Shown here in pieces: positions 1 to 8,674 of a DNA stretch of 64,000 nt (position 1 is the first letter of the stretch; the number at the start of each line of letters is the position of its first letter). The notes below the pieces were generated by a model, which was not told the origin of the DNA, made no database searches, and was given only the letters and a program-made list of their open reading frames with translations. The stretch is from positions 124,001 through 188,000 of the forward strand of contig CANMLU010000007.1 in the NCBI GenBank assembly GCA_947498815.1. Reading direction: 5' to 3'. Made by a program: the position numbers and the translations under genes. The DNA is from an uncultured Aquimarina sp. Lineage in GTDB: Bacteria > Bacteroidota > Bacteroidia > Flavobacteriales > Flavobacteriaceae.

Positions 1-30
1 CACAGGTTGATCGCTGAGCTTGTCGAAGCG
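1..30. repeat. fragment of a dispersed intergenic repeat
   Basis: The stretch contains GCTGAGCTTGTCGAAG, the reverse complement of the CTTCGACAAGCTCAGC sequence that I recall as common between genes in many flavobacterial genomes. A related sequence (CTTCGACAAGCCCAGTGTGA) occurs near 50371. No gene is seen in 1-142. The role is unknown and the repeat identity rests on memory of the family. Confidence 0.35.
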
Positions 31-72
31 AAAACTAGTGAGGCTTTTGTTTATGAAATATACTCTTTTTCC

Positions 73-116
73 AAGACAAACTTATATATAGCCAAGATCA
101 TATATAAGTTTGTCTT
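73..116. terminator. 17-bp perfect hairpin downstream of the first gene
   Basis: Positions 73-89 and 100-116 are perfect reverse complements (arm AAGACAAACTTATATAT) with a 10-nt loop. The hairpin lies just past the stop codon of the minus-strand gene ending at 143, the place expected for a terminator. There is no clear T tract on either side, so it may act as an mRNA-end stabiliser instead. Confidence 0.5.
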
Positions 117-142
117 ATAATGTATATGTTGATACCACTACA

Positions 143-1399
143 CTAAAAAAGAGTGTATCCGAAGATTAAAGAGAAACTTTGATAGCTTGATTTCCAAGTT
201 ACAAAATCATTTAAGAGGCCCCTGCTGCCTTGGTATTGCATCTCGATACTATATACATCCTTATAATTATACCCAAAGCCAAATGCAAAATTTGTAGATG
301 TTGATATATCAAAACTGTAAAGGTCGATCAAATTATTAGCTCCAGTAGATCTAAAATCTACATCTATTTTTGAGTTAAAACTAAAATCGAGCACTAGTGC
401 AGCATTCACAAATACTTTTGATTTATCATTAAGAAAGAAATGATGTCGCAACCCTATGGGTAACTCCAAAGAATTATAATCTAAATCCGCTATAACAGTT
501 CTGACTGTTGAAAAGGAGGAAGGAGGTGTGTAACTCGCCTCTTTATCCTTGACCTGTAAGTATTTGAATGTAGGTTCTAAAAATAAAGACCATTTATTCT
601 TATTAAAAGGCAATATATACTCTAATTCAACCCCCAATCTTAAACTCAACATACTTCCATACTCTATAATTTCTTCGGCTCCAGAAGTCCTTTCTAATGT
701 GGTTGTCGATAGTCCAATACCTGGTCTGATATTTAAATTAAGTACTTCTGAAAGATTTCTTCTCTCTACTTCCACCTTAAAATCAGGATTTTTACAGTTA
801 TTATAGTTGATAAAGTAGCGTTCTAAATCTCTTTTGAAATAATCCATAATTTCTACCTTCTCTATCGTAATAGTTTGACATCGAACATCGCTCCATAACT
901 GTTGTCTAAAACGATTGTTTTGCGCTACTTTACTATTTTGAATTTTGTAACGCTTGTATATTAGTTGTTGCACTTCTGATCCATTCACATTATAAAAAAA
1001 GCGCGTCAGGTTGTTTTCTGCATATCGATATAAAACAGCGTCTCCTGTAACTAATACCTTTAAGAATAAGGTCTCTGTAGTATAGTTGGGTTCTTTGTTT
1101 GTTCTAAGTTTATTTAATTTGTCTGAAGAACGGTCAATAGCTACTTCGAAACGCTTATAAGTGGACTGTTCTAAAATTCCAAATTCCTGAATAGTTTGTA
1201 TTGTTTTAATTTTTGAATCCGAATTTATAGTAGTTCTATATTCAAATTCTGTCGGATTGTAGTTCCAATCTATATTCTTGATCAAACATTCTGTTTTTAT
1301 TCCTGAATTGTCAATAAAATACCCTTTTTCGAATTTGATCTGTGAAAAACCACTAAAGCTTAATGCTATTAGTATTATGGCTACAACGCTTTTTTTCAT
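143..1399 (-). CDS. secreted/outer-membrane beta-barrel-like protein (paralogue of 62258-63502)
   Basis: A protein of about 418 residues with a signal peptide (MKKSVVAIILIALSFSGFSQ), so it is exported. The N-terminal half starts IKFEKGYFIDNSGIKTECLIKN. The C-terminal half has alternating amphipathic strands and ends in an aromatic residue (FGYTLF), as in small outer-membrane beta-barrels of the PorT/OmpW-like type. The whole protein aligns with the gene at 62258, including the FEKGYFIDN, NKLRT-KEP and FRQQLWSD blocks. Start choice: the upstream Met at 1429 overlaps the -7 element at 1427-1434, so translation more likely starts at 1399 (or 1405). The gene has its own operator-type promoter (1427-1463). 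Function unknown. Confidence 0.7.
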   Translation of the reverse strand: MKKSVVAIILIALSFSGFSQIKFEKGYFIDNSGIKTECLIKNIDWNYNPTEFEYRTTINSDSKIKTIQTIQEFGILEQSTYKRFEVAIDRSSDKLNKLRTNKEPNYTTETLFLKVLVTGDAVLYRYAENNLTRFFYNVNGSEVQQLIYKRYKIQNSKVAQNNRFRQQLWSDVRCQTITIEKVEIMDYFKRDLERYFINYNNCKNPDFKVEVERRNLSEVLNLNIRPGIGLSTTTLERTSGAEEIIEYGSMLSLRLGVELEYILPFNKNKWSLFLEPTFKYLQVKDKEASYTPPSSFSTVRTVIADLDYNSLELPIGLRHHFFLNDKSKVFVNAALVLDFSFNSKIDVDFRSTGANNLIDLYSFDISTSTNFAFGFGYNYKDVYSIEMQYQGSRGLLNDFVTWKSSYQSFSLIFGYTLF

Positions 1400-1426
1400 T
1401 ATCATTTTGTAATTTTTTTTGTGATG

Positions 1427-1463
1427 CAATGATACAAAATGCCAGTTTCATTTTTCGGTACTG
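1427..1463 (-). promoter_or_regulatory. palindromic operator plus -7 element, copy 1 of 4
   Basis: On the minus strand, 1463-1443 reads CAGTACC, seven mostly-A bases, then GAAACTG. This is a near-palindrome of 21 bp. Exactly 8 bp later comes TATCATTG (1434-1427), matching the Bacteroidota -7 element TAnnTTTG except at one base. The same arrangement occurs at 50426, 60195 and 62014. The palindrome covers the region where the -33 element would lie, so a bound protein would control the promoter directly. Confidence 0.6.
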
Positions 1464-1562
1464 GGGCGAAAGTTTCATATTTTTATATGAAGCTGTTTAT
1501 ACAATACATTATAAAGGATAGTTTTTGTATTTTTATAGAACGACTCTTATACCAAAAAATAG

Positions 1563-2162
1563 ATGAAGGCTCTATATAAAAATCCAATAGCTATTATTTT
1601 CTTAGTACTTACCCTTACAGGTTTTGTTTATTTCGAAGAACAGTTTAGACCTATCGATCTTTCAGATTTGGATACAGGAAGTATCATCGCAATGTTGGTA
1701 TACCTATCGATTATTATGCTTGTGGTAGAACAATGTATTGAGGTTTTTGTAGATGACCCTCATCAGAAATTTAAAAAAGAATGCAAAGAACGAATGGCTG
1801 TTATTGAAAAACGGCTAGAAAAGCCTATCGATGTTACAGAAGGCGAAGATATCATAGAAACCGAATCTATGATGGCTGAAAAAGAGGTGTTACAGGAGCA
1901 GCTTACTACACATGGATTAAAAAGAAAACATAGGACTACAGTTATCGCATTTATCCTTGGATTAATCCTTTCATTTTCGGGATTACGGCTTATATCTGGT
2001 ATGATCGTTAATGGCCCAGCCGAGCAATTGTCTGAAATTCAAATCACTATTATTGAATCTATTGATATCATACTTACTTCTGGGATTATAGCAGGGGGGA
2101 GTGGTCGAATGCATCGGTTGATTAAAAGAATTAAAGAGGCTACGGGATCGAGTGAAATCTAA
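1563..2162 (+). CDS. small integral membrane protein of unknown function
   Basis: 199 residues with hydrophobic segments near 10-25 (AIIFLVLTLTGFVYF), 42-60 (IIAMLVYLSIIMLVV), 126-150 (TVIAFILGLILSFSGLRLISGMI) and a weaker one near 166-182 (ILTSGIIAGGSG). A charged, probably helical or coiled stretch (about 65-122, rich in Lys/Glu) separates the two membrane pairs and would lie on one face of the membrane. I do not recognise the family. It ends 12 nt before the convergent nadD gene, so it stands alone as a transcription unit. Confidence 0.7.
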   Translation: MKALYKNPIAIIFLVLTLTGFVYFEEQFRPIDLSDLDTGSIIAMLVYLSIIMLVVEQCIEVFVDDPHQKFKKECKERMAVIEKRLEKPIDVTEGEDIIETESMMAEKEVLQEQLTTHGLKRKHRTTVIAFILGLILSFSGLRLISGMIVNGPAEQLSEIQITIIESIDIILTSGIIAGGSGRMHRLIKRIKEATGSSEI

Positions 2163-2174
2163 TTTGTAGCTCTC

Positions 2175-2756
2175 TTATCTATAAAAATTCATTTCATCAA
2201 TATATTCCCAAACTTTTGAAGGAATTAAAGGTCTTATATTTTTGCCTTCCGTAATAGCATTACGAATAAATGTAGAAGAAATCTCCATAATCGGTGCATC
2301 GACCCTATGGATTTTTGGGTGATCATTAAATTGTGTTTCTATGACACCTTCAGCGATTCGAGGGTATACATAGATATTATGATTTTCCAGAATTACCTCA
2401 TAGTTTTTCCACTTATGGAAACTTTTCAGGTTATCCTCTCCCATAATAAGATGAAACTGATCTTCGGAATATGCTTCCTGAAGATGTGCTAGAGTGTGCA
2501 CCGTGTAGTTAGGTTGAGGAAGTTTAAACTCTACATCACTAGGTTTTAATTTTGGATACGATTCTGTAGCGCGATACACCATCTCGTAGCGATGATGATT
2601 ATCTAATAGCGAACTTTTCTTTTTAAAGGGATTGTGAGGTGTTACCACCATCCAAATTTCATCCAGGTCAGAATACTCCGCCATATGATTGGCAATAGTC
2701 AGGTGACCAATATGTATTGGATTGAAGGTTCCAAAATATAATCCAATTTTTTTCAT
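2175..2756 (-). CDS. nadD: nicotinate-nucleotide adenylyltransferase
   Basis: 193 residues, the usual length. The enzyme adenylates nicotinate mononucleotide to deamido-NAD in the cytoplasmic NAD pathway. The nucleotidyltransferase signature GTFNPIHIGH lies at residues 9-18, and ISSTFIR (about 160-166) is the second conserved motif of the family. It is the last gene of yicC-gmk-nadD on the minus strand; the gap to gmk is 33 nt. This gene order is common in Bacteroidota. Confidence 0.95.
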   Translation of the reverse strand: MKKIGLYFGTFNPIHIGHLTIANHMAEYSDLDEIWMVVTPHNPFKKKSSLLDNHHRYEMVYRATESYPKLKPSDVEFKLPQPNYTVHTLAHLQEAYSEDQFHLIMGEDNLKSFHKWKNYEVILENHNIYVYPRIAEGVIETQFNDHPKIHRVDAPIMEISSTFIRNAITEGKNIRPLIPSKVWEYIDEMNFYR

Positions 2757-2789
2757 TGAAAACCGATCCTTTTATTCAATTTAATAAAA

Positions 2790-3362
2790 TTATCCTAATA
2801 AAAATTTCTTCACCAATTGATATACCTCGGCCTGTGCTTTTTCAAGATCATCATTGGTGACAATGGCATCAAATTGTGGGGCTGTAGCCATCTCGGTAGA
2901 TGCTTTGGCAACGCGCATATTGATTTTATCAGCAGATTCGGTTTTACGCTTTTTCAAACGAATCTTTAATTCTTCAATACTTGGCGGTTTTACAAAAATA
3001 GCGAGGGTACGATCGGGGTAGATCCTTTTAATATCCAAACCACCAACAACATCAATGTCAAAGATAACATGTTTGCCACTATCCCAAAGTCGTTGTACTT
3101 CGGTCTTTAAAGTACCATAAAAGTTATCTCGATATACCTCTTCCCACTCCAAAAATTCATCGGCCTTGATTTTGTCTTTAAACTCTCTTAAGGACAAGAA
3201 ATAGTAATCTTTTCCATGAATTTCTCCTCCACGAGGTTCTCGAGATGCTGCAGAGATTGAAAACCCAAGATTTAATTCTTCTTTATTTAATAAATGCTTA
3301 ACCAAAGTGGTTTTTCCACTACCTGAAGGTGCCGAGAGTACAATAAGCTTTCCCTGGTTCAT
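2790..3362 (-). CDS. gmk: guanylate kinase
   Basis: 190 residues, full length. It phosphorylates GMP to GDP. The P-loop SGSGKTTL is at about residues 13-20. The GMP-binding block follows with SREPRGGEIHGKDYYFLS and the Glu/Tyr-rich EFLEWEEVY stretch; KKRKTES lies in the lid region. The start codon directly follows the yicC stop with no gap, so the two genes are translationally linked. Confidence 0.95.
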   Translation of the reverse strand: MNQGKLIVLSAPSGSGKTTLVKHLLNKEELNLGFSISAASREPRGGEIHGKDYYFLSLREFKDKIKADEFLEWEEVYRDNFYGTLKTEVQRLWDSGKHVIFDIDVVGGLDIKRIYPDRTLAIFVKPPSIEELKIRLKKRKTESADKINMRVAKASTEMATAPQFDAIVTNDDLEKAQAEVYQLVKKFLLG

Positions 3363-4229
3363 TTACAACACGTTTAGCAATTGTTCTTTAATTTTTTCAA
3401 GTTCATCTTTCATCTGAACGACCAACTGCTGCATAGGTGCATAGTTGGACTTACTACCTATAGTATTAATTTCACGACCAATTTCCTGAGTAATGAATCC
3501 CAGTTTTTTACCATTGGACTCTTTCGAATTTAAGGTTGTTGTAAAATATTCTATATGATTAGATAGCCGTACCTTTTCTTCTGTAATATCAAATTTTTCA
3601 AGATAGTAAATCAGTTCTTGCTCAAATCGATTTTGATCTACCTCTTCTTTAAGGTCCGAAACTGCTTTATGCAATCGTTCTCTTACTGCCGCGATGCGTT
3701 CGGGATCCATTTTGATTACCTGATCAAGCAAATTACCGATGTTACCAACACGCAGAACAAAGTCTTTTTCCAATGCTTTTCCCTCATCGGCTCTATAATT
3801 TTCGATAGATTCTAGTGCTTGCAAAAGGGATTTTTCGATGGCTTTAAATTCTTCTTCATTGATTTCTTCGCGAATGGTTTTCAAAGAATCTGGCATACGA
3901 ACTGCCATTTTTAGTAATTCTAATTCTTCTTGTTTCGCATAAGCAGAAATAGCCGATAGTTGTTTGATATAATCTTTAACAACAGCCTCGTTGATTTTAG
4001 TAGAAGTTTCTTCTGCAGTGATTTCTATATATAAACTAAAATCAACTTTACCTCTGGTCAAAGACTTTGCAATCGTATTGCGCATTTGCAATTCTTTTTC
4101 GCGATACTGAGAGGGGATTCTGGCATTAAGGTCTAAGTTTTTGCTGTTAAGCGATTTCACTTCAATAGTAATTTTTTTTGTAGGTAACTGAAGGATAGAC
4201 TTTCCGAAGCCTGTCATGGATTTGATCAT
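3363..4229 (-). CDS. yicC: YicC/YloC family endoribonuclease
   Basis: 288 residues, the usual size. The N-terminus MIKSMTGFGK is diagnostic of the family. The C-terminal DUF1732 part contains FDITEEKVRLSNHIEYF and the closing block GKKLGFITQEIGREINTIGSKS. Family members are reported to be endoribonucleases acting on small or structured RNA. It is the first gene of the yicC-gmk-nadD operon. The 80 bases upstream hold no gene. Confidence 0.9.
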   Translation of the reverse strand: MIKSMTGFGKSILQLPTKKITIEVKSLNSKNLDLNARIPSQYREKELQMRNTIAKSLTRGKVDFSLYIEITAEETSTKINEAVVKDYIKQLSAISAYAKQEELELLKMAVRMPDSLKTIREEINEEEFKAIEKSLLQALESIENYRADEGKALEKDFVLRVGNIGNLLDQVIKMDPERIAAVRERLHKAVSDLKEEVDQNRFEQELIYYLEKFDITEEKVRLSNHIEYFTTTLNSKESNGKKLGFITQEIGREINTIGSKSNYAPMQQLVVQMKDELEKIKEQLLNVL

Positions 4230-4308
4230 AGCATTGTGATAAAAGTTGCACGAAGATACAAACTAATTACGAATGCAGAATTATGAATTGCAAATGAAGA
4301 GTTTGGGA

Positions 4309-4857
4309 TTAAGAAACTTTTTTTATCATGATGATCTTATCAATAAACTTTTCTTTTTCAAGAAAGAAATTTTCTATTCTTCCAGATTCCTGAAATCCCA
4401 TTTTTTGATAGAGGGCTATGCCCGAAGTATTAGTGGCATATACTTCTAACCATATTGTTCTTAACAGTTCATTTTGTCCTGACCAGTGTACTACATTTTG
4501 AATCAAAAAAGTTCCTATTCCTTGATTTTGCCATGCAGTATGTATCCCCATTCCAATGACTGCGGTATGCTGCATTTTTTTCCGCCAGCTCCCGGTAAGG
4601 TCTATGTTTCCAACAATGTTTCCATTGTTTTCTGCTACCAGAAGAAGGCTATTTGGTTGTTTTTGATATCGAATAATTAATGCTGCCTCTTCTGAGGGGT
4701 TGTTAGAATATTCATAGTCAAATAAAGGTATTGTATCTGTGTTTTTTAAATATTGAAGTTTGAGATTTAATAATTTTTCTCCATCTTCGGGAGTAGCCTC
4801 TCTAATTAATACAGTTTGATTTGATTTTGTTTGATATGTTTTAGAAATGAAATTCAA
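4309..4857 (-). CDS. GNAT family N-acetyltransferase
   Basis: 182 residues with the GNAT fold signatures. Motif A for acetyl-CoA binding is VIGMGIHTAWQNQGIGTFLI (about 100-119, core QGIGT). The motif B region is LEVYATNTSGIALYQKMGF, where Asn and Tyr are the usual contacts. The closest type is the RimJ/RimL- or PhnO-like acyltransferase seen in many bacteria, with no substrate clue. The start is 5 nt before the hemJ stop side on the same strand, so it is probably co-transcribed downstream of hemJ. Confidence 0.8.
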   Translation of the reverse strand: MNFISKTYQTKSNQTVLIREATPEDGEKLLNLKLQYLKNTDTIPLFDYEYSNNPSEEAALIIRYQKQPNSLLLVAENNGNIVGNIDLTGSWRKKMQHTAVIGMGIHTAWQNQGIGTFLIQNVVHWSGQNELLRTIWLEVYATNTSGIALYQKMGFQESGRIENFFLEKEKFIDKIIMIKKVS

Positions 4858-4862
4858 AGGTG

Positions 4863-5414
4863 CTATGCATTTGGATTTTTATCTCGGATTCTTTTATAAA
4901 GTTTAATTCCAAACATTAGTAATACCGATAGTGAGATGATTCCAATCACTCCATAGATCCAATTTACTGCGTCACGAACCACAACCAAAAAGATTACAGA
5001 AAACAGGATAATCGTTGATCCCTCGTTCCACATGCGCATTTGGTTGGAAGTCCATTTTATAACATCACTTTGAAGCTGTTTAAATATGTGATGGCATTTC
5101 AAATGGTAGGCAAATAACAACACTACAAAGCCTAGTTTGACATGCATCCAGGGTTGTTGTAACCATGCAGGCATAAGTATCAATAGCCATATCGCAAATA
5201 ATGTCGCTAATATGGCAGAAGGCCAGGTGATGATAAACCATAAACGCTTGGCCATTAATTTGAGTTGGTCACCTAATATCTCTTTATCAGGAGGAGGTTT
5301 TTGAGATGCCTCGATCTGATAGACAAACAAACGGGGGATATAAAATAACCCTGCAAACCATGTAATCACAAAGATGAGGTGCAGGGATTTTATATAGTTA
5401 TAGTATTCGAGCAT
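4863..5414 (-). CDS. hemJ: HemJ-type protoporphyrinogen IX oxidase (CopD/UPF0093 family)
   Basis: 183 residues with four to five membrane helices. The family signature is the first helix, SLHLIFVITWFAGLFYIPRLFVY, with the conserved His and WFAGLFYI block. A second conserved part, HVKLGFVVLLFAYHLKCH (about 95-112), carries further His residues. HemJ oxidises protoporphyrinogen IX to protoporphyrin IX in the inner membrane. The location, 9 kb from a cluster with hemH, hemA, hemC, hemD, hemE and hemF and no hemG or hemY in view, fits. It lies 3 nt downstream of the 1036-residue gene on the same strand. Confidence 0.75.
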   Translation of the reverse strand: MLEYYNYIKSLHLIFVITWFAGLFYIPRLFVYQIEASQKPPPDKEILGDQLKLMAKRLWFIITWPSAILATLFAIWLLILMPAWLQQPWMHVKLGFVVLLFAYHLKCHHIFKQLQSDVIKWTSNQMRMWNEGSTIILFSVIFLVVVRDAVNWIYGVIGIISLSVLLMFGIKLYKRIRDKNPNA

Positions 5415-5417
5415 TTA

Positions 5418-8400
5418 TTATTCTACAAAAAGATAATTAAGCTGCAAGGTATTAAATTGAGCATTAAAATTTTTAATTTCTTGAGAAACTAAGGTATCAA
5501 ATGTGTTTAATTGTTCTTCAATCTTTTTAACAAGTTCGTTTTTTACAGCAATATCTTGTTCGGTTGGCCCAAAATCTCCCATACCTACCAAAGAATTTAA
5601 ATGGCCAAGCTTGTTGGTCAATTTAATGGGGAAGTTAAGGGGATCTTGATTACTTTTATTTTTAGTTTGATACAATGCTTTCTCAATGTCTCCAAATTGC
5701 TTTTGTAAGTCTGCAGCCTTCTTGACTAAATCTTTGGTTTGCTCATTGTCTTTATACTGTTCTGAGAACGCTTTGAGTTGCGTATTGATTTTTCTTATTT
5801 TTTTAATTGACTTATGAGCGTTGTCGACCGTTTTGTTCACACTTGTGATAAAATCAAACTGTGATTGCATTTGCTGTGGTGTTGCTTCTGCTCTGGGATC
5901 GGCTACTACGGTAAATGGTTGTTGGGCAACCTCTTTACCATTTATCGCCAAACTAACAGTATAATTTCCCGGAACCGCTTTTGGACCATCAAGGTCGGCC
6001 CACCAAAGAATCATGCCTTTTAATTTTTCGGCACCGTCACCTCTCATATTCCAGTTAAATTGGTTGGCTCCTTTTTCTTCTATTTCTAATTTATTTTTTT
6101 TCTCTTTTGCTTTCGTATTAAAGGATTTGATAGTGTCATTTTTAGCATTAAAATAGGTAAGCGAGACAGTATCCTTTTCTTTAGCAAAATTCTTGAGATA
6201 GAAATAGGTCATTACTCCGGCAGGGTGATTAGTACCTTCTGTTTTGGAATCTTTAACACTACCTCCTCGCATACGATAGGTCTGTTTCGGTTTAAATAAA
6301 ATGTTTTCTTGAGTTTTAAAGCTAGAATTCAACTGGTGTAAAACAGTCAAATCGTCTATAATCCAAAGACTTCTTCCTTGTGTCGCTACAATAAGGTTAT
6401 TGTCTTTGATTGTTAAATCAGTGATGGGTACAATTGGCAAATTCAATTGAAAAGATTGCCAACTTTTACCATCGTTAAAAGAAACGTACATCCCTGTTTC
6501 GGTACCAGCGTATAATAATCCCTTACGTTTGGGATCTTCTCGTAGAACACGTGTAAAGTGCTCTGGATTGATTCCGGTAGTAATTTTGGCCCATGTTTTA
6601 CCATAATCTGTGGTTTTATATAAATAGGGAGCAAAATCACCAGATTTATACTTTGTTCCGGCGATATAACATGTGCCTTCATCAAAAGCACTGGGTTCTA
6701 TACTGTTGATCATCATCCATTCTGGCATTCCTTTTGGCGTAACATTATTCCAGGTAGTACCTCCATCTTGGCTTACATTTACCAATCCGTCGTCGCTTCC
6801 TACCCAAAGTAAACCTTCTTTTAAAGGACTTTCGGCTGCCGCAAAAATGGTACAGTAATATTCGACCGAAGTATTATCCTGGGTAATTGGCCCTCCGGAT
6901 GACTTTAATTTGTTGGGGTCATTTCGGGTAAGATCTGGGCTAATTACTTTCCAGTTTTGTCCTTCATTTTCGGTAATATGTACATGATTAGAGAAGGTGT
7001 ATAATTTGTTGGGATTATGCTTGGAGAACATAATTGGGAAATTCCACTGAAAACGATATTTCATATCCTCGGCTCCATGCCCCATAGGATTGTCTGGCCA
7101 TACACTAATCGATCTAATGGTTTCTGTTTTGTGATTTACGCGAGTTAAAAATCCATCATAACTACCACCATAAACGATATCATTGTCCTTTGGATCAACG
7201 GCAATATGTGCCGATTCTCCACCTGCAGTCCGTTCCCAATCATTTTCAGAAATAGACCTACCTGTGCTACGGTGATTGATTCGAATGGTCGAATTATCTT
7301 GCTGCGCGGCATAGATACGATAAGGGAAACTGTTATCTGTAGTCACTCTATAAAACTGTGAGGTAGGTTGGTTATGATAGGTGCTCCAGGTCTCACCACC
7401 ATCATAGGTAATTTGCGCACCGCCATCATCGCCTATAACCATGCGTTTTGGATTTTCTGGTGCGATCCAAAGATCATGATGATCTCCATGCGGCGCTCTA
7501 AAACTACTAAAATTTTTCCCACCATCCTTACTTTTATGATAAGATACATTTACAACGTATACTACATCTTTGTCTTTTGGATCTGCATAGATTCTGCTAT
7601 AATACCAAGCACGTTGGCGCAAGCTGCGATCACTGTTTAATTGACTCCAGGTCTTGCCCCCATCATCACTACGGTATACACCACCTTTTTCTTTATTTTC
7701 GACGATTGCCCATACGCGCTCACTATCAACCGGTGAGACCGTTACCCCCATTATACCAAGGGTGTCTTTGGCAAATCCTTTATTTTTTGAAATTTCATTC
7801 CATGTTTTTCCGCTATCTGTACTTTTCCACAGCGCAGAGCCGTTTCCTCCAGAACTCAAACTATACGGAGTTCTTCTGGCATTCCAGGTAGCCGCATATA
7901 AAATTCTGGGATTATTGGGATCCAAAGTTAAATCTACAGCCCCAGCATCTTGGTTAGCAAATAGTACTTTATTCCATGTTTTTCCTCCATCGGTACTTTT
8001 ATAAATTCCGCGGTCTTGAGTGGGTTTGTAGATATTACCTAGCACTGCTGCATATACAATATCGGGATTTGCAGGATGTATCGATATTCTTGGGATATGC
8101 CTACTTTTTGGCAACCCTGATTGCACCCAGGTTTTGCCTGCATCTACACTTTTCCATATACCATAACCAGATGATACATTACCTCTTAGTGTTTTTTCTC
8201 CACCACCAACGTAAATTACATTCGGGTCGCTTTTGGATACCGAAATTGAACCAATAGAACCACCAAAAAATCCGTCAGAGATGTTTTTCCAAGTGCGTCC
8301 GCCATCTGTCGTTTTCCAAACGCCACCTCCGGTAGCACCAAAATAAAATAGATTTGGTTTGTTGGGTACACCTGTCACTGCAGCGCTTCGACCACCACGA

Positions 8401-8528
8401 AACGGGCCGATCAATCGATATTCGAGAGCGTCATAAAGTTCTTGATTGTACGTTTGAGAATGGGTTGTGAAAATACTTCCGAAAGCAAAAAAGAGTATAC
8501 AAAATACTCTGTAAAAATGTGAGTGCAT
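5418..8528 (-). CDS. secreted BNR/Asp-box, VPS10/sortilin-like propeller protein
   Basis: 1036 residues with a signal peptide ending around THSQ. It carries at least nine Asp-box repeats of the S-x-D-x-G-x-T-W type between about residues 65 and 700, including KTTDGGRTW, KSVDAGKTW, KSTDGGKTW, KSTDSGKTW, RSDDGGKTW, SQDGGTTW and KTTDYGKTW. These build beta-propellers as in sortilin/VPS10 and sialidase-like proteins. The early block YRLIGPFRGGRSAAVTGV is typical of the large Bacteroidota group often called glycosyl hydrolase, though glycosidase activity is not shown. The last 170 residues are Lys/Gln-rich and probably helical. It is the first gene of a minus-strand unit with hemJ and the acetyltransferase. 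Confidence 0.8.
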   Translation of the reverse strand: MHSHFYRVFCILFFAFGSIFTTHSQTYNQELYDALEYRLIGPFRGGRSAAVTGVPNKPNLFYFGATGGGVWKTTDGGRTWKNISDGFFGGSIGSISVSKSDPNVIYVGGGEKTLRGNVSSGYGIWKSVDAGKTWVQSGLPKSRHIPRISIHPANPDIVYAAVLGNIYKPTQDRGIYKSTDGGKTWNKVLFANQDAGAVDLTLDPNNPRILYAATWNARRTPYSLSSGGNGSALWKSTDSGKTWNEISKNKGFAKDTLGIMGVTVSPVDSERVWAIVENKEKGGVYRSDDGGKTWSQLNSDRSLRQRAWYYSRIYADPKDKDVVYVVNVSYHKSKDGGKNFSSFRAPHGDHHDLWIAPENPKRMVIGDDGGAQITYDGGETWSTYHNQPTSQFYRVTTDNSFPYRIYAAQQDNSTIRINHRSTGRSISENDWERTAGGESAHIAVDPKDNDIVYGGSYDGFLTRVNHKTETIRSISVWPDNPMGHGAEDMKYRFQWNFPIMFSKHNPNKLYTFSNHVHITENEGQNWKVISPDLTRNDPNKLKSSGGPITQDNTSVEYYCTIFAAAESPLKEGLLWVGSDDGLVNVSQDGGTTWNNVTPKGMPEWMMINSIEPSAFDEGTCYIAGTKYKSGDFAPYLYKTTDYGKTWAKITTGINPEHFTRVLREDPKRKGLLYAGTETGMYVSFNDGKSWQSFQLNLPIVPITDLTIKDNNLIVATQGRSLWIIDDLTVLHQLNSSFKTQENILFKPKQTYRMRGGSVKDSKTEGTNHPAGVMTYFYLKNFAKEKDTVSLTYFNAKNDTIKSFNTKAKEKKNKLEIEEKGANQFNWNMRGDGAEKLKGMILWWADLDGPKAVPGNYTVSLAINGKEVAQQPFTVVADPRAEATPQQMQSQFDFITSVNKTVDNAHKSIKKIRKINTQLKAFSEQYKDNEQTKDLVKKAADLQKQFGDIEKALYQTKNKSNQDPLNFPIKLTNKLGHLNSLVGMGDFGPTEQDIAVKNELVKKIEEQLNTFDTLVSQEIKNFNAQFNTLQLNYLFVE

Positions 8529-8640
8529 GTTAGCTGAGTTTTAGTTGAAAACACCTAGCATTAGTATATATGTAGATTTGATGGGATACTAAAGTCTGGA
8601 ATTAAATATTATTTGAAAACATTTTCACGTAATTTTAACC

Positions 8641-8670
8641 TTGGTTTATGCCCAATCCTTACTATTTTTG
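8641..8670 (+). promoter_or_regulatory. promoter of the AraC-type gene, nearly leaderless
   Basis: TTG at 8641-8643 and TATTTTTG at 8663-8670 are 19 bp apart, an exact fit to the Bacteroidota TTG-N19-TAnnTTTG promoter. The ATG of the next gene is at 8675, so transcription would start at or within a few bases of the start codon. Confidence 0.5.
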
Positions 8671-8674
8671 AAAG

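Noticed and set aside
1427-1429. ATG at 1429 as start of the first gene
   Set aside because: It overlaps the -7 element of the operator promoter and would precede the likely transcription start; MKKSVV at 1399 gives a normal signal peptide.
7368-8257. Overlapping plus-strand open frames of 90-116 residues within the 1036-residue gene
   Set aside because: They are antisense shadows of the repeated Asp-box coding sequence, with low-complexity His/Phe/Ser composition.
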